Source: Paulinella micropora (taxonomy: Eukaryota; Cercozoa; Imbricatea; Euglyphida). Taken from it: a stretch of DNA of 64,000 bases. Position numbers and translations under genes: made by a program. How positions within the stretch are numbered: position 1 is the stretch's first letter; the number at the start of each line of letters is the position of its first letter. Below are positions 26,279 through 37,376 of this stretch, piece after piece. A model generated the notes under the pieces. It saw nothing but the letters and a program-made list of their open reading frames with translations. It had not been told where the DNA came from and did not search any database. The stretch is taken from contig BJOX01000017.1 of NCBI GenBank assembly GCA_009731375.1, forward strand, positions 162,144-226,143. Direction: 5' to 3'.

Positions 26279-28728
26279 ATGACCTCGCCGACACTGACCA
26301 ATGAGCAATGGTATTGGAAACAAGAAGAAGCACTGAGGGATAAACCGCAGGACGCGATCCTTATTAAGTGGGGAAACAAACAATTCACCACTGTGCCATA
26401 TCAAGAGGATTTTGTGGCATTGATTGAAAAAACGCCAGAGGAACAGAGACAATACTATGAAGTATTAATGGAAACAAACCCCAGCAAATGTTTGCCGACA
26501 TTGATGGCGATGAATTATCGATCTCACGAGAAAAAATGTATGAGCGGTGGAATACACTTATGGAAAATGTATTTGCTAATGTGGGTTTGAAATATAGCCC
26601 TAAAAAAGCAAAATACTTGGATGCGAGTAAGAATGGTAAATAATTTAATGTCGTGCTATTTTCTTACGATAATGGCTTGGTGTTTGAAAACTGCGAAACA
26701 CAAAAAGAGTTCTGGAAATATGTGGAAGTGGTGATTGAAAAAGATTACCCCGACCTCTGCTTCACATTTGAACGGGCCGAAAAGAATATTGAGTTGCGAA
26801 CTATACTTGATATTTCTGTGTATAACAAAAACAGGGCTTTTCGCACTATCTACTCTCATAAAGATGGCAGTGATCGTGTTTTGCTTCCGTATTCATACAC
26901 ACCAAAAACAAGCACCTTGAAACTGCTACAAGATGTAGAAATAGACGATTATTTGATTATGCGACCTGATGATGATAGATTTTACAATATCAGAATTCCC
27001 GAATATACAACTTTGAAACGATATCAACATATCGCATTGGAAGAAATATACGAAATTATACTCAGCAAAATACCAAATGTAGAAATTGTTGAAAAAAAGC
27101 AGAGAATGTTTATTTTAAAAACCAAGGGGACACGAATATGTATTATGAACGGAGAAGGAAATAACAGCGATAAGTGCTATGTAGTATGGAGAAGAGACGG
27201 GTTATATTTCTATTGCCACGATAGTAATTGCGAAGGCAAAGGTATAAAAATTTACGAACTATCTCCCCCTATCGTCCGTAATATCAACACGATTGAAGAT
27301 TTGCGACGACTTGCCGACGAATGTAATAAAGAAAAATTCACAGAGTCGATAAATACTGCTTTGGCTTGGACGAATAAATCATACACTTTTGCTAACTTAG
27401 CAAAGCCGACCATAATTGAAGAATATGTTGATTCCAAAGGTAAGCAGGTGTTCCGCTACAAGACGGAATCACCAATGGAATCATTCTTCAAAAACAAAAG
27501 AGTAAAGACCAATTTAACAAAGGAGGACTTGACAGCACTAGGCAAAAACCCCGCCACATTGAATGTTGTTGATTTGTATAAAATGTGGAACACACACCCA
27601 AAAAGGCGAGAAGTGAATGACGTAATCTTTGATCCTAAGGCATACTTTGATAACGATTAACAAGGGTTTTATAACTTGTTTAAGGGTTTTGAAATTCCAG
27701 CAGACACATTAGAAGACGTGAAATCATTCACGGCGGAAGAAGAAAAGAATGAAGCATTCTTTCAACATATCTCAAACAGATGGTGTGGGGGAAGGCAGGA
27801 CATATATAAAAAAGGTGCTTGATATGTTCGCGAGCATTTACCAAAAGCCGTGGCAAAAACTACACTTGTCATTGGTTTTAACAAGCACTGAACGAGCAGG
27901 TAAGGGAATTATTCTTGAAATATTCAAAGACATAATCGGTGCCGATTATTACTTCCAGCCGTCCGATGTTAAAGAAATATTAGATGATTTTAATGCCCAA
28001 CTAGCAAAAGCAATCGTAGTATTTATGGACGAGATGGTCTGGGGTGGTGATCAAGAACGAGCGGGAACAATTAAGAAACTTGTATCAGAAAACACACTCA
28101 CTCTTAACAAAAATATTTACCAAATCTAACATTAGAAAATATGTTATTATTGGTCCTTGCTTCAAATGAAGAATGGGTAGTGCCAGCGGGAACCACAGAG
28201 CAACGATGGCTAGTCCTTGAAGTTTCTGACGAACTGGCACTTATGAAACCAGACGAAAAGAGAAAAGTGATTACAGCTATTAGATCTATTGACAGGCAAC
28301 GACTAGCGAAGTTTCTTCTTGAAAGGGACCTCAGCGATTTTAACGACCGCGAAACAATCATTACAAAGGGACTGCGAGAACAAAAAGTAAAATCACTTTC
28401 AAAGTTGAGAAAGTGGTGGTTGGATTGCTTAAACTTGGGATATATTACAAAAGAATTTCCAGAAATTCATTTTGGTAAAGAGGTTTCAAAAGAAGCATTG
28501 TATGATGTGTATAAAGCAAATGCGAATGATCCACACACTTCACGGATCAGTTTCTGGACCAGTCTTAGAAAACTGATGCCAGGTGTGGTAGAAAAGAAGA
28601 AAACAATGGAAGAGGGTATAAGAATTAAATGCATAGATTTACCAACTTTGGAAGAATGTAAAAATCAGTGGAAGGTTATTTATGGCGATAATGAATGGAC
28701 TTTTGACGACGACAATGACGATGAATAA
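26279..28728 (+). pseudogene. Primase-SF3 helicase (D5-like), broken by several frameshifts and a stop
   Basis: Replication protein of about 800 aa when read across breaks. The N-terminal primase domain carries the metal-binding DxD motif in MFADIDGDE (~26488), in a different frame from the start at 26279. A middle region (26653-27660) has a Cys/His cluster (YFYCHDSNCEGKG) typical of D5/herpes-type primases. In-frame TAA at 27658. The helicase part has a Walker A-like STERAGKG (~27885) and a Walker B-like VVFMDEMVWGGD (~28020), followed by a frame change near 28120 and the C-terminal portion to 28728. At least four frame changes plus one stop make it non-functional as written; I do not reconstruct it. 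Confidence 0.8.
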
Positions 28729-28769
28729 ATAGTATAAAACGGATTTTTTTTGTTATGCTTATATATAAC

Positions 28770-29450
28770 ATGTCAACTAATTTTGTTCAGGTCGGTATTT
28801 TTCATGAAATGCGACAATATCAGTTTTTAGCGATTTGCTTGTTGGCAGTTTTATATCGCTGCTTAAATGGGTCCATTTTTCTATTTGGCTCAGATAACCT
28901 TTTTCAAGAAGTTAATGAGAAGAGTGATAATGTTGAAGTTTTGTTGCCTTCTTCCGATATGATGAAAAAATTCTTTGATAATGAACCAGAAACAACAGAG
29001 GAATTTACACCTTTTAAAGAAAGTGATTTGAAGGAGACTGGTATCACAGAAACCAAGGCTAATGTGGGAGAAGAATTGGCGAAAAAAGAATTGCTAGTTT
29101 TAGAAGCAAAAGAAGAGGAACCCACACCAGTTAGGGAAAAGAAAGTGTCTATTAAAGCAAAGCGAAATCCGCCCGAGAACGGATATAGTTGCTATGAAAT
29201 AATAACGGCACATTTGAAAGTATCAAAAGACCCGTTTAATTTCTTGTATATGAAAGTGGAAGACCGCACCATAATGCAGGAGGATATGAAGAAATGGCAC
29301 GAGAGTGGATACGCACACATACCACCAGACCAACGACCTATTCTTAAATATGGTAAATTAGATTATAAGACATTTTTTAGAGATGTTTTATCTCAACACG
29401 AGGGCAAACTAACAACATTAAAAGATATGTATGACAGGTTTCATATGTAA
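28770..29450 (+). CDS. Uncharacterised PLV protein, 226 aa
   Basis: Start MSTNFVQVGIF chosen at 28770 because ATATATAAC directly precedes it; an in-frame ATG at 28755 lies within that box. Residues ~15-45 are hydrophobic (FLAICLLAVLYRCLNGSIFL), suggesting a membrane anchor. Then comes an acidic linker (about 50-130) and a conserved-looking C-terminal domain (PPENGYSCYEIITAHLKVSK). Overlaps the convergent gene on the minus strand by about 10 bp. Function unknown. Confidence 0.6.
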   Translation: MSTNFVQVGIFHEMRQYQFLAICLLAVLYRCLNGSIFLFGSDNLFQEVNEKSDNVEVLLPSSDMMKKFFDNEPETTEEFTPFKESDLKETGITETKANVGEELAKKELLVLEAKEEEPTPVREKKVSIKAKRNPPENGYSCYEIITAHLKVSKDPFNFLYMKVEDRTIMQEDMKKWHESGYAHIPPDQRPILKYGKLDYKTFFRDVLSQHEGKLTTLKDMYDRFHM

Positions 29451-30088
29451 TCGGCGGTTAGTGCTATATCTTTCATTACATCAGTACTAAAATATGAGGG
29501 GTTGAATGAAACAGGCTTGTCGGAGTTTCTTGATTTATAATAAACATTCAATGAAATGTTCGCACCTTCTGCACATGTTACAGAAACTCTATTAGTTGGA
29601 TAAGTTTCAATGCGACCCGTTTTTTTTAACTATCTGTCCGCTTATATCATTACTAGGAGCCGTAATAGTCCATGCTAAAAGAACTTGTGTTGTGGTTGTT
29701 TTTTGGACAATCCATTTGCAACTGAATTCTTCATTAGTAAAAGCAGGAAAATAATCAGTTATTTCTGTATCAAGACTATAAGCATATGTGCCATCATAAA
29801 AATAGAATAGAAATTGAAAGGACCCATTGCCCACGGGATTTGTAGCCATAGTTAAACAACCAGAAAAAGAAACAATTATATACTGACCAACTGCTAAATT
29901 GGATATTGTTTTGCTACCAACTCCCGATGTATCAAGAGTTGTAAATGATGTGCCAGTCATGCTTGATCTGAGTGCTGTAGAGTTATACACATTTTGAATA
30001 ACTCGTGTCAGTGTTGGAGTGGCAGTGACGGCGATTGTTTTCGTATCTATTGACGGTGCTGTTCTTGTGATCGGCCGAATATATTCAT
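29441..30088 (-). pseudogene. PLV virion-type protein starting MNIFGR, frameshifted twice
   Basis: The initiator at 30088 gives MNIFGR, echoing MNLFGQ of the surface proteins at 1244 and 45021. One base appears missing right after, and the frame then reads TRTAPSIDTKTIAVTATPTL and on through a beta-rich body (GQYIIVSFSGCLTMATNPVG). A second frame change at a run of A near 29620 leads to RIETYPTNRVSVTCAEGANI and a stop at 29441. Likely another virion surface or fibre-type protein. The shared N-terminus suggests a common attachment peptide. Confidence 0.55.
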
Positions 30089-30133
30089 ATTTTTTTAACT
30101 ATATATTCTACTATATAAAGTAACTATTAAATT

Positions 30134-33100
30134 ATGAACCATTTAGGCAATCCGTGGACATATCACTTTTACGGCTCTGTCATAGTAGATGAGGATTTAG
30201 AAATTAATGGAGTATTATATGGTGATCACATTGAAGCAAACTCAATACAAGCAAAGACTGACGACATAAATATATCATCAAAAAATAATAGTTCCTCTTT
30301 GTTGATATCTGATACTGGTTATGTGTCAATTAATAACGAATACGATTTACCATTAGCGGACGGCACGGCTAATCGAGTATTAAAAACAGATGGGTTAGGC
30401 AATACTTCATTTGCTACATTATCTTCAAGTTATATAAGCGACTTTGAATTAGATAAATTAACGGATGTAACAATGACAGGCACACCCAACAGCAATCAAT
30501 TGCTTATTTATAGCACAGGGCAATGGAGAAATACGACATCACCCTTTCTAAGATTAGATGGAATTTTCAATATGACGGGAACATTAAATATGGGAGGGCA
30601 AAGCATAACAAACGTAAATCTTGTTGATGGCATTGATGTTTATGTTCTTGATGGCTCGGTGGTTAAACTAACAGGAGACCAAACCATAGCAGGGGCTAAA
30701 ACATTTATTTACAAAATATCAACAAGGTATGGGAAACCAATAATCATAGGCAGATCAACAAAAGGAATGGGTGCGACTGGTGGTTTAGAATTGTATGGTA
30801 ATTATGGTGATTTCACTGGTGGTGCGCAATTACATCACAAGACAATTATCCTACTTTTTCATTAGTCAATTTACAACACGATACTATAAGTTTAGCTTTT
30901 GATGCTTATATGGGTTCTGTTGGATGGAATCAAGTTATGCAAATTCAAACTTTATGATTTATAAATATAATGACAAATTTAAAATTTTATATGGTAGTGG
31001 AAATGTCGTTGGATACTCCGTTTTCTGGGCTACAGCCATAGAAATTGATACAGCAGGTTTATTAACCACGAAAGTAATAACAGCAAGTGGATTAATAACA
31101 GCAAATGCGGGACTAAATATGGGAGGGCGAAGTATAACGAATGTTAATTTGGTTGATGGTGTTGATGTTTCTGTTCTTGATACTTCGGTAGTTAAACTAA
31201 CAACAGACCAAACCATAGCAGGAATAAAGACATTGCGTAATCAAATTTCAATGGGAACTAATCTGGTTCCAACATTAACAGACCATGTGGTAAATAAAAA
31301 ATATGTTGATGATAATTGCGTGAAATTAACAACAGACCAAACCATAGGAGGAATTAAAACATTTAGCAGTATAATAAATGCGAGTACGGGTATGGATATG
31401 AAAAGCCAAAGCATAACAAATGTTAATTGGTTGATAGTGTGGATGTTTCCGTTCTTGATACTTCGGTGGTTAAACTAACAGGAGACCAAACCATAGCAGG
31501 AAATAAAAAATTTATATCAACTTTAGAAGTAAGTGGTTCATCGAATCCTACTACTTTTGATGGTATTGGCATAGCCTTTGATACAAAAATAGGAATGATT
31601 GCAGCACAAAAAACAGCAACAGCGACTTGGTATCCGATACAAATAACTGGTTCGTATTTAGAGTTATATTCAGGTAATACTTTAATTATAACCGCAACTG
31701 GAACAACATTAAGTTTGAATAACAACAAAATAACAAACTTGGCAGACCCTTCCGCTTCGACAGATGGAGCAAATAAAACTTATGTTGATACAAAAGACGG
31801 GCAAAATGTGAAACTAACAGGAAACCAAACCATAGCAGGAATTAAGACATATAGCAGTGGTGTTGAAATAACTGGAAATTCAATAAATTCAACAACAAAG
31901 GGCACATTCATCGTTTTTAATTCTACCAGTAATATCGGGTCAATTGCTAGTTTGGATATGAAAACAAATACGTATTACAACTTTGAAATTTCAGCAAAAA
32001 AAATAAGTTTTATTATAGATGGGACGATTGTTTCGTGGTTTAATGCTACTGGCTTAGATTGTAATAGTAGTCGGATTGTTAATATAGGAGCACCACAAAA
32101 TGCTAATGAAGCGGTAAATAGACAATATCTGGATGACAATTGTGTGAAACTAACAACAGACCAAACCATAACAGGAAGTAAAACATTCAATAGGGCGAGC
32201 ACTGTAATAAAATATCTAACTTTAACACAAACGGCTGATTTTGAAAAGAATATATCTCCTCCATTTTGGTTTAATATCCTCGCCCCATTATATGTTATAT
32301 TTCCACCATTAATGATAACTTGATTACAGACAACTGGTGATTATCAATATTTCTTATTTACTCTAAATACTGCTACAAGTGGAACCGCGAACCAAAGAGG
32401 TTATGTATTCACGAATGTAGCATTTGATGTAAAAGGAGCAGGTCTTTATATTTCAAAACTTTTGGATAATAAAAGTGCTTCATCTGACATTGTCCGTTTT
32501 AACAATGCTGGTGGTATGCGGTTTTATGGGGACTTAGATATGAACTCAAACAAATAACAAGTGCTGGAACAATAACGGGAACATCAATTACTTCAACTGC
32601 TGGCATGACTACAACAACATTAACGGCAAGCGATAAAATAACAACAGCAACAGGCAAACCAATAATTATAGGAAACACAACAAAAGGAATAGGTACGACA
32701 GCGGGTTTAGAATTGTATGGGACTTTTAATAATAATACTGCTGGAGCACATATACAAGCGATTACAACAGAAGATATATATCCTACATTTGGACTATTTA
32801 ATTTAGGACATAATAGCATAAATATGGCTTTTGATGCTTATTTAGATGGCGCGGGATGGAAATCAAGTTATGCGAGTTCAAACTTTTTAATTAATAAATT
32901 TTCCAACAAACTTAGATTTTTGTATGATAGTGGGAGAGCCGTTGGAAATGCTATTCCTTGGTCTGTGGCTCTTGAACTTGATACAGCAGGCTTATTAACA
33001 ACAAAGGCAATAACGGCGAGTGGGACGATAACCGCAAATGCGGGGATATCAACAACAACATTAACAGCAAGTGGATTAATAACGGCGAATGCGGGAATTA

Positions 33101-34220
33101 CATATTCTGGGGTGCTAACGACTACAACTAATAATGGAGCGAAAATAGGGATTCAAGGACAAACAGACGGGACGAATGCGAGAGGAATACTTGTATGGGA
33201 TACTGCTGATCCAAACTGGGGGATTTATATGTCTCAGTCTGGAGCAAATAAAGCATTGAATGGAGGAACAGCACCAGCAGGAGGAGTAGGAGGAGGATTA
33301 ACTTCTTATGTTTTTAGATTTAGAGTGAATAATTCTTCAACGAGTGGGTTCATATGGGAGAATAGTTCAAATACTGCTTTAATGTCTTTGAAAGCAAGCG
33401 ATGGACAATTATGGGTATTGTCTAATCCAATTCAATATTCAGACAGGAGGAAAAAAAGAAGATATAAAGGAATGCTTAGGCTTAGATTTTATTAATAAGT
33501 TAAATCCAGTCTGCTATCGTATAATTGATGATAAAAAATGTAGGACTGGCTTAATAGCACAAGAATTAGAGGACATACTAACAGAAATGAATATGCTAGA
33601 TTTTGGCGGTTTATAAAAGAAACAATTATGGTTCCGTGTCCAAAACAAAGAAAAGAATGCGAATTGAAAGGTGTGAGTGTTAATCCAGAAGATGTTAAAT
33701 GTGTTGATAGTGGTGATGTCGGTTATGGTATAGGTTATTCCGAGTTTATTGCACCATTAATTAAAGCGGTTCAACAATTATATCAGAAAAAGCGATTAAT
33801 TTAGAAAAAGAAAATAAACTTTTACTTAATATATTACAAAACCAAGCCAACGAATTAGCAGAAATACGAGCAGTCGTTTTCCCTAATGTCAACGATAATA
33901 CAACTAGACTTCACAGACCACCCATCATTGATATAGCGGATGGCGACCTAACATCCGAGTTAAAGTCTCGCGTTATCTCTGCGGAGTTAAAGAATGAGGA
34001 AAAAAAAATAGACAATGAATGGCAATTTTGTTGTATGTCAAAAGCAAAAGATGCTAGAATGATTAAATATTTGACCCAAATATTCATATTAGTGAGGATT
34101 ATTATCCTTTGTATTGTTAGATTGAGCGACCCTGACATAGATTGTGCAACTTCTAACACGTATGTCTCGCTGATCAGTTTGATGATCGGAATAATCTGCC
34201 CATCACCAAAGATAGGTTAA
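30134..34220 (+). pseudogene. Long fibre protein with repeats and C-terminal S74-type chaperone domain, multiply frameshifted
   Basis: Read across frame changes, one gene of ~1,350 codons. The N-terminus starts MNHLGNPWTYHFYGSVIVDE. The shaft is built from imperfect repeats of NMGGQSITNVNLVDG-(V)D, SVLDTSVVKLT and DQTIAGIKTF (30590-32190), then GLITANAG/TTTLTASG repeats (32600-33110). Near 33430 comes YSDRRKKEDIKE...LDFINKLNPVCYR...GLIAQELEDIL, a good match to the peptidase S74 intramolecular chaperone of tail fibres and endosialidases, with the Ser-Asp cleavage site and a Lys. A C-terminal helix (AINLEKENKLLLNILQNQ) and a hydrophobic stretch follow to 34220. Role inferred: trimeric host-attachment fibre with self-cleaving chaperone. 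The end overlaps the next gene convergently. Confidence 0.72.
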
Positions 34221-34912
34221 AGACCGAAAGCAGATAAACCAAGCATAGTGTCATAGTGGATTTGAGTTTTTTTATGTTCTCTAATATTGTTTATTCTAAA
34301 TGTTTTACCACACTCACATTGAACTATATATAAACCATATTCTTTTTTGTTGTTAAATGTATTCTTTATTTTCTTCATAATATTGTTTGTTTTGTTGTGT
34401 TATTTGCTCTTTATTTCGTTCATAATATGCTTTATTTTTTCTGCTATGTATTCTTTATTTTCTTCATAATATTGTTTAATTTTTCCTTTATTTTTTTCGC
34501 GATATTGTTTGTTTCTTTGTAAAATGTATTTTTTATTTTCTTCACGATATTGTTTTTTTTTGTAAAATGTATTCTTTATTTTCTTCACGATATTCTTTTT
34601 AGTTCTTCCTTCTATTATTTTATTTACACAATTTTCTGTTTGTCTTATTATTTCTCCTTCTCGCCTTCTCAATTGATTTATATTTTCACATGGATAATCT
34701 TCAAGTAATTCAGTAAAGTGGTCTTCGTGTTTTAATATTTCAAAACTACTTATGTGTCGCCCTCTACTATCTTTATATGCTTTGTAATTTTTTCTATGAA
34801 GCCCAAGTCGTTGAGCCAATGTCTGTGTAGTTGAACCGATATACACCTGATCGGTTTGATATGACCTAATCGCATATATTTTTCCTTTCTTACAATCTCC
34901 AACTCGTGGCAT
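34217..34912 (-). pseudogene. GIY-YIG endonuclease with Lys/Glu repeats and C-terminal zinc finger
   Basis: The N-terminal ~90 aa carry the GIY-YIG fold signature: GKIYAIRSYQTDQVYIGSTT, an Arg/His segment (AQRLGLHR) and the metal-binding Glu in RREGEII. Then come tandem repeats of YREENKKYI/YYEENKEYI type. The frame breaks near 34400, after which another frame gives CECGKTFRINNIREHKKTQIH, a CxC...HxxxxxH finger, and a stop at 34217. GIY-YIG enzymes nick DNA and often act as homing or repair nucleases. Two relatives lie at 42888 and 45361. The N-terminal nuclease part is intact. Confidence 0.75.
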
Positions 34913-34964
34913 ATTGTTTGTTATCTTTCGTTATTATTATATATCATTATATTTAAATAAGAAA

Positions 34965-35215
34965 TCATAAATTATCGCATTCATATAAGTGTGATTTATA
35001 CCAAAACGAACCACTATCCGCACACATTATAGGCAGGGCATCATCCCATCCAATACACATATCACTAAAAGTTTTATAAGAGCATTTGAATTTAGTTTCA
35101 ATACCTTTTTGAATACAATAAACACACTCATCTCGCCTTGTTGAGTTGCTCTGCTATAAAAGTCGCAGGCCGTCCGAGCAATGGCCGAGCACACAAATAA
35201 CAATATTAATAACAT
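34965..35215 (-). pseudogene. Small Cys-rich protein with signal peptide, frameshifted
   Basis: Starts MLLILLFVCSAIARTACDF, a good signal sequence or membrane anchor. About 25 codons in, the sensible frame changes and reads RRDECVYCIQKGIETKFKCS and DMCIGWDDALPIMCADSG to a stop at 34965. Paired cysteines suggest a disulphide-bonded secreted or membrane-exposed protein. Function unknown. Confidence 0.5.
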
Positions 35216-35222
35216 TACATAT

Positions 35223-35440
35223 TTAGCCTGCTTTACCTTCCTCTTTAATTATATTGTTATAAATTGCTTCTCGTTGCTTATCTGATAGCGGTAATCGATA
35301 AAGTATATTTTCAGGTTTTCTAAAAATATTTGGGTTTCTATTCACTAAATTGAGTGATGCGGATTTGGTCAATTTCCTTCCCTAGTCGTTCTAGTTCCTC
35401 CAGTTGTTCCTCGTCTTTGCTTTTTTCTTTTTTATTTTCG
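35223..35440 (-). pseudogene. Possible small helical PLV protein, frameshifted
   Basis: A charged helix (KDEEQLEELERLGKEIDQIR) followed, in another frame, by NPNIFRKPENILYRLPLSDK and a stop at 35223. Too short and broken for more than a tentative call. The C-terminal part looks coding by composition. Confidence 0.35.
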
Positions 35441-35464
35441 ATCCTATATTATAGCAGATAAAAA

Positions 35465-37376
35465 ATGTGGTTTCAAGAAAAAAAATAGTTTGATTATTAC
35501 AATCAAGCCAGAAGAGAACATAAGGATCAGTCCAAGGAATTCATTACAGCAAGGGCGAATGAACTAAAGAGGGCAGATAGAATATTAGATGCTCTAACTT
35601 ACGAAGAAGCAGACGATGATCCAACAATAGAAAAATTAAAAGACAAGATTGAAACATTGAACCAGAATTTAAAATTAAAAAAAAAACATTACAATATGAA
35701 ATTGAATTAATTAAAGGAGCATCTCAGAAATGAAATGGACATTGAAGAATTTGAAACAAAATATGGTAATGCTTACGTAGAAGAACAAGTAAATAGAATT
35801 GCCATTAAAGCAAGTGGTATTGATATGTGGAATATTGATTATATGAATAGAGATATTGAACAAATGGATAGAGATATAGAGCAATTAACAAATGTTTGGG
35901 AATATACGGAAGAAGAAAAAAAAAACACTTGTTAAACTTACTCGTAATGGGCTAACACCTTTATTGGAAAAAGGCAGAAATGAAATAAAAGCAGTAGCGA
36001 AGAGAGAAAACAAACAATGGCAGGCACGGGACTTAAAAGAATGGGAACAAAACAGATTAGAATATGAACAGAAAAACCCAGAGAATGCTTTGATTGAAGC
36101 AAAGATAGGGGAGGAATATAAAACACGTATGCCAAGATTAACAGGTAATCGGAGAGCTATGGTAAGACTTGTAGATGCAATTGTTAAAAGTATTCAAGAT
36201 ATAATTATGAGTCCTAGATTAAGTAGAATACTGAATACTGCTACAAGGCTTGGTCGTTATGGTGTGAGCAGATTGGCATGGAATCGCGTATGAACTATTA
36301 CTGCTAATCATCCTCAAATTCGTGCCATGACTACTGCGGTGATGGGAAGATCAAGTGCGGAGTCTTTTAGAAGGGCATTAGAAGCATTAGCAAGAAATGA
36401 AGCACCACCAGAGTTGCCTCCACCTAACCCTCGCTTAATTGCGGTGGGACAACAAAGAATGGGTGATTATGTATTGAAGGATATGTTAAGTAGATTAGGC
36501 TTACAAGTATCAACAATAATGGCATGGGAGACATTTAAAAGAGGTGTTGAAACTGCGGCCGCGGTTGCTTTTGGTGCATTTCTAACGCACTTGTACAGCA
36601 TATGGACTGCTCAACCAGATGCTATTATTAAATTGGAAGAAGAACGATTTCACACTACTGGAAGTAATTATAATGGCCCTGCTACACGAGTAGAAAGTCG
36701 TCTCCAATTAGAAAATAAAACTCGTGGTAAGTTTCCTTACATTTTACCAGCAGACACTTTGGATTTAATTGCTTTTGAACATGATCTATTATATGCTACT
36801 GGTGATAAAAATGTCCAAAACTTTGCCGACCAACGATACTTTGAAAGAATTACTAATATAACAGAGTATTTGACGAGTAATGGATTGGCGAGTGAAGAAG
36901 TTGCTAAAACTATTTCTGACAATTATAATTCAATGTTCTCAAAAGCAGATATATCTAAAATGGCATTACAAGCACAGGGACGTGCTCGTAGTGGAGTATC
37001 ATATTTAGATGCGATGAAATTCTGGAAAACTATTAAATTAACACCTCCAGATGCGAAATACAATGCTTTTGTACACAATGTAGATCAAACATTGACTTCT
37101 ATGATTGGGGTTATGAATAATGTAGGCAGTTTTGATAAAGACACTAATTTTAAAGTAAATAAAATAGCAAATCCTGCTACATTTAGCAAACAATATGAAA
37201 ACTTGGTAAATTCGTTTAATCAAATGGTGAAATCACAAGAAAAAGCGGATGGTGTGAAAGGATATTCTCTTATCGCACCGGCGAATGAAACTACAATTAA
37301 TAATTTTATAGAAAAAATAAATGTAATGAATAAAAAAAAATACTTCAGCAGATATGGAGAAGGAAATAATTGCTGA
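35465..37376 (+). pseudogene. Virion protein with phospholipase A2-like domain; frameshifts and one in-frame UGA
   Basis: The first ~230 codons are helical and charged and change frame at least twice (A-runs near 35500, 35690 and 35927). From 35892 onward one frame runs to 37376, interrupted only by UGA at 36291-36293. Around 36660-36860 it reads SNYNGPATRVESRL, then PADTLDLIAFEHDLLYA, then FADQRYF: a YxGP calcium-loop-like motif, the catalytic HD pair and a downstream AD, as in the PLA2 domain of parvovirus VP1 and related virion PLA2s. A hydrophobic stretch (AAAVAFGAFLTHLYSIW) precedes it. Such domains breach endosomal membranes during entry; that role is inferred from the family. Overlaps the next gene by 23 nt. 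Confidence 0.65.
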
